This document shows, piece after piece, positions 54,014 through 63,469 of a stretch of DNA of 64,000 bases; the stretch's first letter is position 1; every line of letters starts with the position of its first letter. Under the pieces are notes generated by a model. The model worked only from the letters and a program-made list of their open reading frames with translations. It did no database searches and was not told where the DNA came from. A program made the translations under genes and the position numbers. The stretch spans positions 1 to 64,000 of the forward strand of contig DATFMR010000028.1 of the NCBI GenBank assembly GCA_035266865.1. Direction: 5' to 3'. Source of the DNA: JAKAGZ01 sp035266865 (GTDB lineage Bacteria > Bacteroidota > Ignavibacteria > Ignavibacteriales > Ignavibacteriaceae).

Positions 54014-55153
54014 ATGGCAAATAAAAATTTAATGATAATAGCCGGTGAGATGTCAGGTGATCTTCACGGCGGTTCTTTGATAACTGAACTACTAAAGATT
54101 GATCCGCAAATTAATGTTTTCGGAATTGGCGGAGATAAGATGAAAGCTGCAGGGATGCAGTTAAATTATCATCTCCACAAAATGGCTTTTCTTGGATTTC
54201 TTGAAGTTGTTAAGCATATCCCATTTATCCGGAAAGTTCAAAAAAGACTTATCAGTGTAGTTAAGGAAAAGGAAATAGCAACCGTTGTTCTGATAGATTA
54301 CCCGGGATTCAATCTCAGCATAGCAAAAAAGATGAAAAGGCTGAATGTAAAAATTATTTATTACATTTCTCCGCAAATATGGGCATGGGGTGGTGGAAGA
54401 ATTGAGAAAATAAAAAAGATAGTAAATAAGATGCTGGTTGTTTTTCCTTTTGAAGAAAAACTTTACAGCGATCACAATGTTGATGTTGATTTTGTAGGTC
54501 ATCCGCTTCTTGAGAGATTAAATGATTACAATTTTCTTGAAAAGGATGAACTATTTGATAAATTCGAACTTGAAAAGGACAAAGAGATATTATTGATTTT
54601 ACCCGGCAGCCGTGATCACGAGGTAAGATCAATTTTTCCTGAAACGATAAAGGCAGCAGAAAAACTTGCAAAAGAATTTAATCTGCAAATAGTTACGGCA
54701 TGTTCTTCAAATATTGATGAGAATATTTTCTATAAAATAACAGAAATCAGGAATTTTAAGGTCATAAAAGAAAACACTTATAATCTTTTGAAATATTCCA
54801 AATTCGGAATTGTAAAATCTGGTACATCTACACTTGAAGCAGGCTTGTTTTGCCTGCCGATGATTATTGTTTATAAAACAAGCTCATTAACATATTTAAT
54901 TGGCAAAAGCCTGATTAAAGTAGATAATATCGGGATGGCAAATATTATTTCAGGTGAGAAAGTTGTTCCAGAGTTAATTCAAAAGGATGTATCAGAGAAA
55001 TCTATTTACAGTGAGGCAAAAAAAATATTATCTGATAAAACCGTATTTGATGAGATGAAAAAAAAACTTGGAAATATAAAAAAAAAATTAGGTTCAGAAG
55101 GAGCATCGGAAAGAGCTGCCAAATCAATCTATAAAGTGATGAATGAAAATTAG
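54014..55153 (+). CDS. lpxB: Lipid-A-disaccharide synthase
   Basis: 379 residues, normal length. Motifs: IIAGEMSGDLHGG at the N-terminus, YYISPQIWAWGGGRIEKIKK in the middle, LPGSRDHEVRSIFPE and KSGTSTLEAGLFCLPMIIVYK in the C-terminal GT-B half. It condenses UDP-diacylglucosamine with lipid X to form the lipid A disaccharide at the inner membrane face. Its stop overlaps the following acyltransferase start by 11 bases. Confidence 0.96.
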   Translation: MANKNLMIIAGEMSGDLHGGSLITELLKIDPQINVFGIGGDKMKAAGMQLNYHLHKMAFLGFLEVVKHIPFIRKVQKRLISVVKEKEIATVVLIDYPGFNLSIAKKMKRLNVKIIYYISPQIWAWGGGRIEKIKKIVNKMLVVFPFEEKLYSDHNVDVDFVGHPLLERLNDYNFLEKDELFDKFELEKDKEILLILPGSRDHEVRSIFPETIKAAEKLAKEFNLQIVTACSSNIDENIFYKITEIRNFKVIKENTYNLLKYSKFGIVKSGTSTLEAGLFCLPMIIVYKTSSLTYLIGKSLIKVDNIGMANIISGEKVVPELIQKDVSEKSIYSEAKKILSDKTVFDEMKKKLGNIKKKLGSEGASERAAKSIYKVMNEN

Positions 55154-55808
55154 AAAGATCAGACAGGATGTTTTAAGATTTATCGGGCATTTTTTCCTGT
55201 TTCATTTAGTAAATGTTCTTTGTAAAACTTTACGAATCACATATTCAAATAAAAATGTGATTGAAGCTTTGGAAAAAGATAACAGCAAATACATACTTGC
55301 GTTCTGGCATGGTTCTATGCTTATTCCATGGTACCTGAACCGCAAAAAGAAAATGGTTGCATTAACAAGCAAAAGTAAAGATGGCGATCTGCTTGCAAAA
55401 ATATTAAAGAGCTGGAAATACAGAGTGATCAGGGGTTCAAGCTCTACCGGCGGGGATGTTGCACTCGGTATTATGGTTGATTATGCAAAGAATGATCATT
55501 CAATTACAATTACGCCGGACGGACCAAGAGGACCAAGGCACAAATTAAAAGCCGGTGCAGTTATTACAGCAAAAAAAAGTTCTCTACCTTTAATACTTGT
55601 TGGTGTTGGAATTAAAAAGAAAATGATTCTTAAAAGCTGGGATCAATTTGAGGTTCCAAAATTATTTACAAAAGCTAACCTGGTATTTTCGGATCCTATT
55701 TATATTGACAGAGAATTGACGTATGAAGAAACTTCAAAAGTTATTGATGATTGCGAAGTAAAATTAAGCGAATTGCAGCTTAAAGCAGAAAAGAATTTAG
55801 AAAATTAG
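55143..55808 (+). CDS. DUF374 lysophospholipid acyltransferase family protein
   Basis: 221 residues with one N-terminal hydrophobic stretch. The DUF374 signature is visible: ILAFWHGSMLIPWYL (the catalytic His), VIRGSSSTGGDVAL and ITPDGPRGPRHKLKAG. Its place between lpxB and lpxK implies that it acylates a lipid A intermediate, filling the job of LpxL/LpxM-type enzymes; that role is inferred from context. It overlaps lpxB and ends 2 bases before lpxK. Confidence 0.9.
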   Translation: MKIRKIRQDVLRFIGHFFLFHLVNVLCKTLRITYSNKNVIEALEKDNSKYILAFWHGSMLIPWYLNRKKKMVALTSKSKDGDLLAKILKSWKYRVIRGSSSTGGDVALGIMVDYAKNDHSITITPDGPRGPRHKLKAGAVITAKKSSLPLILVGVGIKKKMILKSWDQFEVPKLFTKANLVFSDPIYIDRELTYEETSKVIDDCEVKLSELQLKAEKNLEN

Positions 55809-55810
55809 AA

Positions 55811-56854
55811 ATGAATTTCATAAAGATTATATTATATCCTTTGGTTCCCGTATATGCATTTATTATTGCTTTCCGTAACTGGATGTTTGATAAAGGTTTT
55901 TTCAAGTCTACAAGGGTAAATTCAAAAGTAATTTCCGTGGGAAATATAACTGTAGGCGGATCCGGGAAGACCCCAACTGTGATTTTTACTACAAACCTTC
56001 TAAAATCTTCAGGTAGAAAAGTCGGAGTTTTAAGCCGCGGTTACGGAAGGAAATCATCAGGATATTTGCTGGTTGCAGAAAACGAAAAAATTTTATCGAC
56101 AGTTGATCAATGTGGAGATGAAATTTACCATACTGCTGCTGAATGTAAAGTACCTGCAGCAGTTTGTGAGAACAGGGTTAAAGGAGCAAAAAGGCTTATA
56201 AATGATACAAGCATTGATACAATTGTACTTGATGATGCTTTCCAGCACAGGTGGATTGAAAGGGATTTAGATTTGCTGGTTATCGAACAAAGGTTTTTGA
56301 ATGATCCGAATTTTCTTAATCATAGTTTGCTCCCGACCGGAAATATGAGAGAAAATTTCAGATCGATATACAGGTCTGATGCAATAATTGTGAACAGGAA
56401 ATTTTCACAAAAAGAAGATATACCTGCTGTATTAAAAAAATATGCAGAAACTAAAAAAATATTTAATGCAAGCTATAAAGCTATTGGTTTTGTTGATATA
56501 AAAAGAGATATCACTTATAATATAGGTGAATTCGAAGGGCAGAAAAGCCTCGTGGTTTCAGGCATAGCAAACCCGTTTTCATTTATAAATGCTTTAAAGC
56601 AAACGAAAGTAGATACACAAAACCAGATGATTTTTTCGGATCATAAATATTATACTGAAAAAGAAGTACAGAAAATCAGAAAAGAATTTTATTCAACCAA
56701 TTCTCATTCAGTAATAACTACTGAAAAAGATGCGGTTAAACTTGTTAAATTCTCAAAAGAATTTGACGACATAGACATATTCTATCTAAAAATAAAACTT
56801 GAAATGGATGAAATTGACGAATTCAGTAATTTTATTATTGATAGAATTTCATAA
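55811..56854 (+). CDS. lpxK: Tetraacyldisaccharide 4'-kinase
   Basis: 347 residues. The P-loop is GNITVGGSGKTP (44-55), followed by GVLSRGYGRKS and VLDDAFQHRWIERDLDLLVI, all standard for LpxK. It phosphorylates the 4' position of the lipid A disaccharide at the inner membrane. The N-terminal hydrophobic stretch (IILYPLVPVYAFIIAFRNW) is its membrane anchor. It closes the lipid A run. Confidence 0.96.
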   Translation: MNFIKIILYPLVPVYAFIIAFRNWMFDKGFFKSTRVNSKVISVGNITVGGSGKTPTVIFTTNLLKSSGRKVGVLSRGYGRKSSGYLLVAENEKILSTVDQCGDEIYHTAAECKVPAAVCENRVKGAKRLINDTSIDTIVLDDAFQHRWIERDLDLLVIEQRFLNDPNFLNHSLLPTGNMRENFRSIYRSDAIIVNRKFSQKEDIPAVLKKYAETKKIFNASYKAIGFVDIKRDITYNIGEFEGQKSLVVSGIANPFSFINALKQTKVDTQNQMIFSDHKYYTEKEVQKIRKEFYSTNSHSVITTEKDAVKLVKFSKEFDDIDIFYLKIKLEMDEIDEFSNFIIDRIS

Positions 56855-56900
56855 GTATAAAATGATTGTAAATTTATAAACTTAAATACTCGGAGAATAT

Positions 56901-59690
56901 ATGGCGAAAGGTAAAAATTATGTCTACTACTTTGGAGACAGGAAAGCTGATGGTAAGGCAGAGATGAAAGGACTTCTCGGTGGAAAAGGAGCAAACCTTG
57001 CTGAGATGGTAAATATTAAAATGCCGGTTCCTTCCGGTTTTACTATTACTACTGAGGTATGTACTTATTATTATACAAATAAAAACAAGTACCCAAAAGA
57101 ACTGAAAGCTCAGGTCCAGTCTTCACTGAAAAAAGTTGAAGCAAGTATGGATGCAAAGTTCGGAGATTCTAAAAATCCATTGTTAGTTTCTGTAAGAAGC
57201 GGCGCAAGAGCTTCTATGCCAGGAATGATGGATACTATTCTTAATCTTGGATTGAATGATACTACAGTGCAGGGTTTAATTGAAAAAACAAATAACCCGA
57301 GATTTGCCTACGATTCATACAGAAGATTTGTACAGATGTATGGTGATGTTGTACTTGGATTAAAACCTGAGAACAAACACGAGGAAGATCCCTTTGAAGT
57401 AATTCTTGAAAAGAAAAAACATGAAAATGGATTTGAGCAGGATACACAACTTACTGCAGATCACCTTAAAGAACTTGTTGCTGAATTTAAAGAAGCAATT
57501 AAGGAGAAAACAGGAAATGAATTTCCTGATGATCCAATGCAGCAGTTATGGGGCGCTATCGGTGCCGTATTTGGTTCATGGATGAACGACAGGGCTATTA
57601 TTTACAGAAGATTAAATAACATCCCTGCTGAATGGGGAACTGCTGTAAATGTTCAGTCAATGGTGTTTGGAAATATGGGAGAAGATTCCGGTACCGGGGT
57701 TGCTTTTACAAGAGACCCTGCCGCTGGAGAAAACAAATTCTACGGTGAATATCTTTTCAACGCTCAGGGAGAAGATGTAGTCGCCGGTATTCGAACTCCT
57801 CTTCCAATTGCTAAACTGGAAGAAGATGATCCGAAAATTTATAAAGAATTAATGGCAATAAGAAAGAATCTCGAAAAACATTATAAAGATATGATGGATA
57901 TCGAATTCACAATTCAGCAGGGAAAATTATGGATGCTGCAGTGCCGTGTTGGAAAAAGAACCGGATTTGCTGCTATTAAAATGGCGGTAGATATGGTTAA
58001 AGAAAAACTGATCTCTAAAGAAGATGCAATTTTAAGAATTGAACCGAACCAGCTTAATCAATTACTTCGTCCGATTTTTGATATGGACCAGAAACGCAAA
58101 GCAGTTGATGAAGGGAAATTGTTGGCTAAAGGCCTTAACGCTGGACCGGGAGCTGCATCAGGTAAAGTTGCACTAAGTGCTCAGGATGCTGAAGAAATGG
58201 CGGCAAAAGGTGATAAAGTTATTCTTGTGAGAATAGAAACTTCACCGGAAGATATACAGGGAATGGATGCTTCTGAAGGTATTCTTACCGCACGTGGTGG
58301 AATGACATCACACGCTGCACTGGTTGCCCGCCAGATGGGTAAAGTTTGTGTTGCAGGTTGCGGATCACTAAAAATAAATTACCGCGAAAGAACAATTACA
58401 GTTGAAGGAAAAGATGGTGTTGTAATTAGAGAAGGTGATTATATCTCTATAGACGGAACAACAGGCGAAGTTATCCAAGGTAAACTTGAAACCAGACCAT
58501 CAGAAGTTATACAGGTTCTAATTTCAAAAACTCTTGAGGCTAAAGATTCAGATGTTTATCAAACCTATGCAAGTCTGATGAAATGGGCAGATAAACTCAG
58601 AAGTATGAATATCAGGACAAATGCTGATCAGCCTGACCAGGCATCAAATGCAATTGCATTCGGTGCAGAAGGTATAGGACTTTGCAGAACCGAGCACATG
58701 TTTTTCGGAGGCGACAGAATTATGTCCGTGAGAAAAATGATTGTTTCCGATTCAGTTGAAGAGAGAAAAAAAGCTCTTAATGAGCTTCTTCCTTTACAAA
58801 GGGAAGACTTTGCAGGAATATTCGAAGCAATGAAAGGATACCCGGTAACAATAAGAACTCTCGATCCGCCTCTTCACGAATTTCTTCCTCACGAAGAAAA
58901 AGAAGTTAACGAACTTGCAAACGCTCTTGGAATTTCAGTGGATAAACTGAATGAAAAAATAGACAGCTTGCACGAATTCAACCCGATGCTTGGATTCAGA
59001 GGTTGCCGTTTAGGAATTCTTTATCCTGAAATTACAGAAATGCAGGCAAGAGCAATTATTGAAGCTGCCTGCGATGTTGCCGCAAAAGGAATGAAAGTAA
59101 AACCTGAAATAATGATTCCTTTAGTCGGGCATACAAATGAATTCAAATTTCAGGAAGAAATTGTAAGAAGAGTTGCGAAAGAAGTTATGGAAGAAAAAGG
59201 CAGGAAGATCAAATACCTTGTTGGTACAATGATAGAATTACCTAGAGCTGCTTTAACTGCTGACCAGATTGCTGAAAAAGCAGAGTTCTTCAGTTTCGGA
59301 ACAAACGATCTTACACAAACAACTTTTGGTTTATCAAGGGATGATGCAGGTAAATTCCTACCACTATATGTTCAGAATGATATTCTTCCGAACGATCCGT
59401 TTGAAGCCCTGGATCAGGCAGGCGTTGGACAGCTTGTACAAATGGGAACAGAAAAGGGACGATCGACAAGATCTGATCTTAAGGTCGGGATTTGTGGAGA
59501 ACACGGTGGCGAACCATCCTCTGTAGAATTCTGTCACAGAACTGGTTTAAATTATGTAAGTTGTTCACCATTTAGAGTTCCGATTGCGAGACTTGCAGCA
59601 GCAAGAGCAGTTGTTCACGAAATGGCTTCAAAGAAAGGCGGCAAAAAGAAATCAAAAAAGCCAGTTAAAAAATCGGCTAAGAAAAAATAA
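56901..59690 (+). CDS. ppdK: Pyruvate, phosphate dikinase, with Lys-rich tail
   Basis: 929 residues. The ATP-grasp part has GGKGANLAEM and SVRSGARASMPGMMDT. The phosphohistidine domain has the catalytic His in GGMTSHAALVARQMG. The PEP-binding barrel has the catalytic Cys region GICGEHGGEPSS. It interconverts pyruvate, ATP and phosphate with PEP, AMP and diphosphate, so it can serve gluconeogenesis or pyrophosphate-linked glycolysis. After the usual end (AAARAVVHEMA) there is a 21-residue extension of Lys, Gly, Pro, Ser and Ala (SKKGGKKKSKKPVKKS) that is not part of the enzyme. CTCGGAGAA lies before the ATG. Confidence 0.95.
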   Translation: MAKGKNYVYYFGDRKADGKAEMKGLLGGKGANLAEMVNIKMPVPSGFTITTEVCTYYYTNKNKYPKELKAQVQSSLKKVEASMDAKFGDSKNPLLVSVRSGARASMPGMMDTILNLGLNDTTVQGLIEKTNNPRFAYDSYRRFVQMYGDVVLGLKPENKHEEDPFEVILEKKKHENGFEQDTQLTADHLKELVAEFKEAIKEKTGNEFPDDPMQQLWGAIGAVFGSWMNDRAIIYRRLNNIPAEWGTAVNVQSMVFGNMGEDSGTGVAFTRDPAAGENKFYGEYLFNAQGEDVVAGIRTPLPIAKLEEDDPKIYKELMAIRKNLEKHYKDMMDIEFTIQQGKLWMLQCRVGKRTGFAAIKMAVDMVKEKLISKEDAILRIEPNQLNQLLRPIFDMDQKRKAVDEGKLLAKGLNAGPGAASGKVALSAQDAEEMAAKGDKVILVRIETSPEDIQGMDASEGILTARGGMTSHAALVARQMGKVCVAGCGSLKINYRERTITVEGKDGVVIREGDYISIDGTTGEVIQGKLETRPSEVIQVLISKTLEAKDSDVYQTYASLMKWADKLRSMNIRTNADQPDQASNAIAFGAEGIGLCRTEHMFFGGDRIMSVRKMIVSDSVEERKKALNELLPLQREDFAGIFEAMKGYPVTIRTLDPPLHEFLPHEEKEVNELANALGISVDKLNEKIDSLHEFNPMLGFRGCRLGILYPEITEMQARAIIEAACDVAAKGMKVKPEIMIPLVGHTNEFKFQEEIVRRVAKEVMEEKGRKIKYLVGTMIELPRAALTADQIAEKAEFFSFGTNDLTQTTFGLSRDDAGKFLPLYVQNDILPNDPFEALDQAGVGQLVQMGTEKGRSTRSDLKVGICGEHGGEPSSVEFCHRTGLNYVSCSPFRVPIARLAAARAVVHEMASKKGGKKKSKKPVKKSAKKK

Positions 59691-59710
59691 ATTTAATTAA
59701 ACTAAAATGG

Positions 59711-59729
59711 GAGAGTGAAAATCATTCTC
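59711..59729 (+). terminator. Hairpin after ppdK
   Basis: GAGAGTGA and TCATTCTC form an 8-bp stem with one G-U pair and loop AAA, 20 bases past the stop. Only scattered T residues follow. Confidence 0.5.
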
Positions 59730-59766
59730 TCAATAATATTATTTCACTTATTAGAGGTTAGGAAGA

Positions 59767-60801
59767 ATGAAATTATCAGATTTCAAATTTAACTTACCCA
59801 AGACACATATTGCTAAACATCCCGTATCTCCCAGAGACAAAGCAAAGTTGATGGTGTTGCACAAAGAAACGGAAGAAATAGAAAACAAATCATTTACCAA
59901 CGTTATTGATTATATGGAAAAAGGTGATGTTCTTGTTGTTAATGAAACAAGAGTGTTTCAGGCAAGGTTGTACGGTAAAAAAGAAAAGACTAATGCAAAG
60001 ATAGAAGTATTTTTATTGCGTGAACTTAATGCTGAGGATTGTATCTGGGACGTTATTGTTGATCCTGCAAGAAAAGTAAGAATAGGAAACAAAATTTATT
60101 TCAACGATAAACTCTGGTGTGAAGTAATTGACAACACTACTTCAAGAGGAAGAACAGTAAGGTTTAATCAACCGGGAAATGTTTACAAAGCTGTTGAAAA
60201 AATCGGGCTCACTCCTCTTCCTCCGTATATTAAAAGAGACCCTGAGCCGGATGATAAAGAAAATTATCAGACTGTTTATGCGAAAGTTGATGGCGCGGTG
60301 GCTGCACCAACAGCTGGCTTACATTTCACACCAAAACTTCTTCAAAAAATTGAAAAGAAAGGAATTCATATTATTCCAATTATTCTTCATATTGGGCTTG
60401 GAACATTCAGACCAGTTGAAGTTGAGGATCTGACAAAACATAAAATGGATTCGGAATATTATGAAATAACTTCCAAATCATCGGAGGCAATTAACAAAGC
60501 AAAACATAGCAAACATAAAATTTTTGTAGTTGGTACAAGTGCTTGCCGAGCAGTTGAAACAAGTATTACAGCTGATGGATTTGTTAAACCACAAAGAGGT
60601 TGGACGGATAAATTTATTTATCCTCATTACGACTTTAAAATTACTGACAGGCTGATAACTAACTTTCATCAACCGGAATCTACTCTGATTATGCTTGCAA
60701 GTGCATTTGCAGGTCCTGACTTTATTATGAAAGCATATAAGAAAGCGATGAAAGAAAAATACCGCTTCTTAAGTTACGGCGACGCAATGTTAATTCTATG
60801 A
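59767..60801 (+). CDS. queA: S-adenosylmethionine:tRNA ribosyltransferase-isomerase
   Basis: 344 residues, full length. QueA motifs: LPKTHIAKHPVSPRDKAKL, VVNETRVFQARLYG, LPPYIKRDPEPDDKENYQTV, and APTAGLHFTPKLL followed by HIGLGTFRPV. It adds the epoxyqueuosine precursor ring to preQ1 in tRNA. AGGAAG lies four bases before the ATG. It belongs to the queuosine pathway together with queC and queF 16 kb away. It overlaps ispD by 4 bases. Confidence 0.96.
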   Translation: MKLSDFKFNLPKTHIAKHPVSPRDKAKLMVLHKETEEIENKSFTNVIDYMEKGDVLVVNETRVFQARLYGKKEKTNAKIEVFLLRELNAEDCIWDVIVDPARKVRIGNKIYFNDKLWCEVIDNTTSRGRTVRFNQPGNVYKAVEKIGLTPLPPYIKRDPEPDDKENYQTVYAKVDGAVAAPTAGLHFTPKLLQKIEKKGIHIIPIILHIGLGTFRPVEVEDLTKHKMDSEYYEITSKSSEAINKAKHSKHKIFVVGTSACRAVETSITADGFVKPQRGWTDKFIYPHYDFKITDRLITNFHQPESTLIMLASAFAGPDFIMKAYKKAMKEKYRFLSYGDAMLIL

Positions 60802-61469
60802 AAACTTTCGCGATCATACCGGCAGGAGGCAAAGGTGTTAGGAGTGGCTCAGCCACTCCTAAACAATACCTGAAATTCAAAGGGAAAGAATTAATAGTCT
60901 ACACTCTTGAAACATTTCAAAAAAACAGGTTGGTAAATAAAATTGTTGTTTCAGCCGATCCCTCATATTTCAATCTTTTAGAGAAACTTAAAAGTAAATA
61001 CCATATCACAAAACTAGAGCAGATTGTTGAAGGCGGAAAAGAAAGACAGGATTCCGTACATAATGGACTGCTTTCAATAAAAGCAAAAAAAGATGACCGG
61101 GTAATTGTCCACGATGCTGCACGGGCTTTGTTGCCAGCAGAAGTTTTGACAAATTCTATTAAAATGGCAAAAAATAAGGGAAATGCCCTGGTTTGCATAA
61201 AAGCCGGAGATACTTTATTGAAGGGGAAATCTACGGTCAACTATTATATAGATAGAAAGGATATTTATTACGTTCAAACCCCCCAGATTTTTAAATATGC
61301 TGATTTAATGAAAGCTATGGAAAAAGCCTATTCTGAAGGATTTTACGGAACAGACGAATCTATGTTAGTTAAGAGAATAAATAAGAAAATCCACATTGCA
61401 GAAGGCTCTCCCCTGAACTTCAAAATTACTTCAAAATCAGATATGGAATTTTTCAGAAAACTTATATAA
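60798..61469 (+). CDS. ispD: 2-C-methyl-D-erythritol 4-phosphate cytidylyltransferase
   Basis: 223 residues. The nucleotide-binding start is IIPAGGKGVRSGSATPKQYL, with VIVHDAARALLPAE, and QTPQIFKYADL and GTDESMLV near the end, all IspD hallmarks. It makes CDP-methylerythritol in the non-mevalonate isoprenoid pathway. Conserved residues of the glycine-rich region are encoded inside a perfect DNA palindrome (60838-60862). The stop of queA overlaps its start (ATGA). Confidence 0.95.
   Translation: MKTFAIIPAGGKGVRSGSATPKQYLKFKGKELIVYTLETFQKNRLVNKIVVSADPSYFNLLEKLKSKYHITKLEQIVEGGKERQDSVHNGLLSIKAKKDDRVIVHDAARALLPAEVLTNSIKMAKNKGNALVCIKAGDTLLKGKSTVNYYIDRKDIYYVQTPQIFKYADLMKAMEKAYSEGFYGTDESMLVKRINKKIHIAEGSPLNFKITSKSDMEFFRKLI
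60838..60862. repeat. Perfect 25-bp palindrome inside ispD
   Basis: TTAGGAGTGGCT and AGCCACTCCTAA are exact inverted copies around a single C. The 12-bp stem lies at codons 14-22 of ispD and should form a stable mRNA hairpin; no T-run follows. Confidence 0.85.
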
Positions 61470-61596
61470 ATTTTTACAGCCCCAATTTTCCTGATATTTT
61501 AGCGATATTCGAATTAAATTAGTAGAGATTAATATATATTGAATTTAATCAGTAATGTAATTAGGTTAGTAGCTTATAGATTATAATGGATTAAAA

Positions 61597-62268
61597 ATGC
61601 TCATATTATTCGCAATAATAGCTTTATCATACCTCGTAGGTTCAATTCCTACAAGCATCATCGTTAGTAAGATGGCGCGAGGAATTGATATTCGTGATTA
61701 CGGCAGTGGAAACGCAGGCGGTACTAACGTAATGCGTGTGCTCGGCTGGAAACATGGACTATTTGTAATGCTTCTTGATGCATTAAAAGGTGTACTTGCA
61801 GTTGTTGTAGTTGCAAGGTTATTCCAGGGAACAGTACCATTTAATAATGCAACTCCTTTTGATGATTTTACACTGGTACAAATAATTGCAGGTATCGCAG
61901 CAGTCATTGGACACATATGGACTGTGTTCGCTGAATTTAAAGGCGGCAAAGGTATTGCAACTGCACTCGGAATGTTACTAATGATTACAACTATTGATAT
62001 GCTGATAGCAATTGGTGCATTCCTGATAGTTGTTACAATTTCACGCTATGTATCTCTCGGATCAATTGTGGCAGCAGTTGTTGTTCCTTTAGCACTTGTT
62101 GTGCGTGAAAATATTTTCAACGTAAATATACAGGGGTACCATACAATACTTCCCTTTATTATTGCACTGTCAACACTCGTAATTTTTACTCATCGTAAAA
62201 ACGTTGTTCGTTTGCTTAATGGCAGCGAAAGCAAAATAAGTTTTTCAAAAAAGAATAAAACCTCTTAA
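61597..62268 (+). CDS. plsY: Glycerol-3-phosphate acyltransferase (acyl-phosphate dependent)
   Basis: 223 residues with about five membrane segments. The three PlsY motifs are present: SYLVGSIPTSIIVSK, YGSGNAGGTNVMRVLG and EFKGGKGIATALGML. It uses acyl-phosphate to make lysophosphatidic acid, the first phospholipid step. It is followed 4 bases later by gpsA, which supplies the glycerol 3-phosphate; the pairing supports both calls. Confidence 0.96.
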   Translation: MLILFAIIALSYLVGSIPTSIIVSKMARGIDIRDYGSGNAGGTNVMRVLGWKHGLFVMLLDALKGVLAVVVVARLFQGTVPFNNATPFDDFTLVQIIAGIAAVIGHIWTVFAEFKGGKGIATALGMLLMITTIDMLIAIGAFLIVVTISRYVSLGSIVAAVVVPLALVVRENIFNVNIQGYHTILPFIIALSTLVIFTHRKNVVRLLNGSESKISFSKKNKTS

Positions 62269-62272
62269 AGTA

Positions 62273-63268
62273 ATGAAAATCTCTGTTTTAGGTGCAGGCG
62301 GCTGGGGCACTACCCTGGCCGTTTTGCTTCATTACAACGGACACAATGTTACCCTCTGGGAATACAAAAAAAACTATTCCAAGACACTTCTAAAAACAAG
62401 AATTAACGACAGGTATCTTCCGGGATTAAAAATCCCAAAAGAAATATTAATTACCCACGATCTCGAGGAATCTACTTTTGATAAAAATATGATTGTGCTT
62501 GCAGTTCCCGCACAATTTTTAAGAAGTGTAATAAAAAAAGTTGCCCCGGGAAATATAAAAAATTCTATTTTGGTGAGTGTCTCAAAAGGGATAGAAATAA
62601 CTTCATTGATGACAATGTCTCAAATGCTTCACGACGAAATTCCCTCAATATCTTCTGACCAGGTAGGAGTACTTTCTGGTCCGAGCCACGCAGAGGAAGT
62701 TAGCAAAAGGATACCAACCGCAGTTGTTGCGGCTTCAAGCAACGAAGAAACTACGAAATCAATCCAGGCAGCTTTTATTACTTCGTATTTCAGAGTTTAC
62801 GGTTCAACAGATATTTTAGGTGTTGAGCTTGGCGGCGCATTTAAAAATGTAATTGCTATTGGTGCCGGAATAATTGACGGTGCAAAATTCGGAGACAATA
62901 CAAAAGCAGCAATTATGACGAGAGGGATTGCTGAGATTTCCCGTCTTGGAATTGCTCTCGGTTCACAGCCTGAAACTTTTGCCGGCTTATCAGGAATGGG
63001 AGATTTGATTGTAACCTGCATGAGCAGGCACAGCCGTAACAGGTTTGTCGGCGAACAGATCGGTGGCGGTAAAAAACTAAAAACTGTTTTGAAATCTATG
63101 CAGATGGTTGCCGAAGGAGTTGGAACAAGCAAATCAGCATCTCAACTCGCTAAAAAACATAAAGTTGAAGTTCCCATCACTACTGAAGTCTACAGAATCC
63201 TATTTGAAGATAAAGACCCGGTTAAAGCCACAACCGATCTTATGACCCGCGATATGAAGATGGAGTGA
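62273..63268 (+). CDS. gpsA: Glycerol-3-phosphate dehydrogenase [NAD(P)+]
   Basis: 331 residues. The nucleotide-binding start is VLGAGGWGTTLAVLL; the catalytic stretch is ELGGAFKNVIAIGAGIIDG and the C-terminal domain has GLSGMGDLIVTCMSRHSRNR. It reduces dihydroxyacetone phosphate to glycerol 3-phosphate for PlsY. It is 4 bases behind plsY. The 200-bp gap after it shows no gene or clear signal. Confidence 0.97.
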   Translation: MKISVLGAGGWGTTLAVLLHYNGHNVTLWEYKKNYSKTLLKTRINDRYLPGLKIPKEILITHDLEESTFDKNMIVLAVPAQFLRSVIKKVAPGNIKNSILVSVSKGIEITSLMTMSQMLHDEIPSISSDQVGVLSGPSHAEEVSKRIPTAVVAASSNEETTKSIQAAFITSYFRVYGSTDILGVELGGAFKNVIAIGAGIIDGAKFGDNTKAAIMTRGIAEISRLGIALGSQPETFAGLSGMGDLIVTCMSRHSRNRFVGEQIGGGKKLKTVLKSMQMVAEGVGTSKSASQLAKKHKVEVPITTEVYRILFEDKDPVKATTDLMTRDMKME

Positions 63269-63469
63269 TCAAATAATCATTCAAAATTTACCATTCAAAT
63301 TTTACTTACAACTAAAGTAGACCAATTTCTTAATAATTAGCCCAAATACCACCAAAATAAAAGGTGCATAAAAATATCCCCATCTAATTGCTTATATATG
63401 TTTATATTAGTTGCGTAATCCTGAAGAATATAAAACATTCCTCATATTTACTTACAAAACAATAGGACA

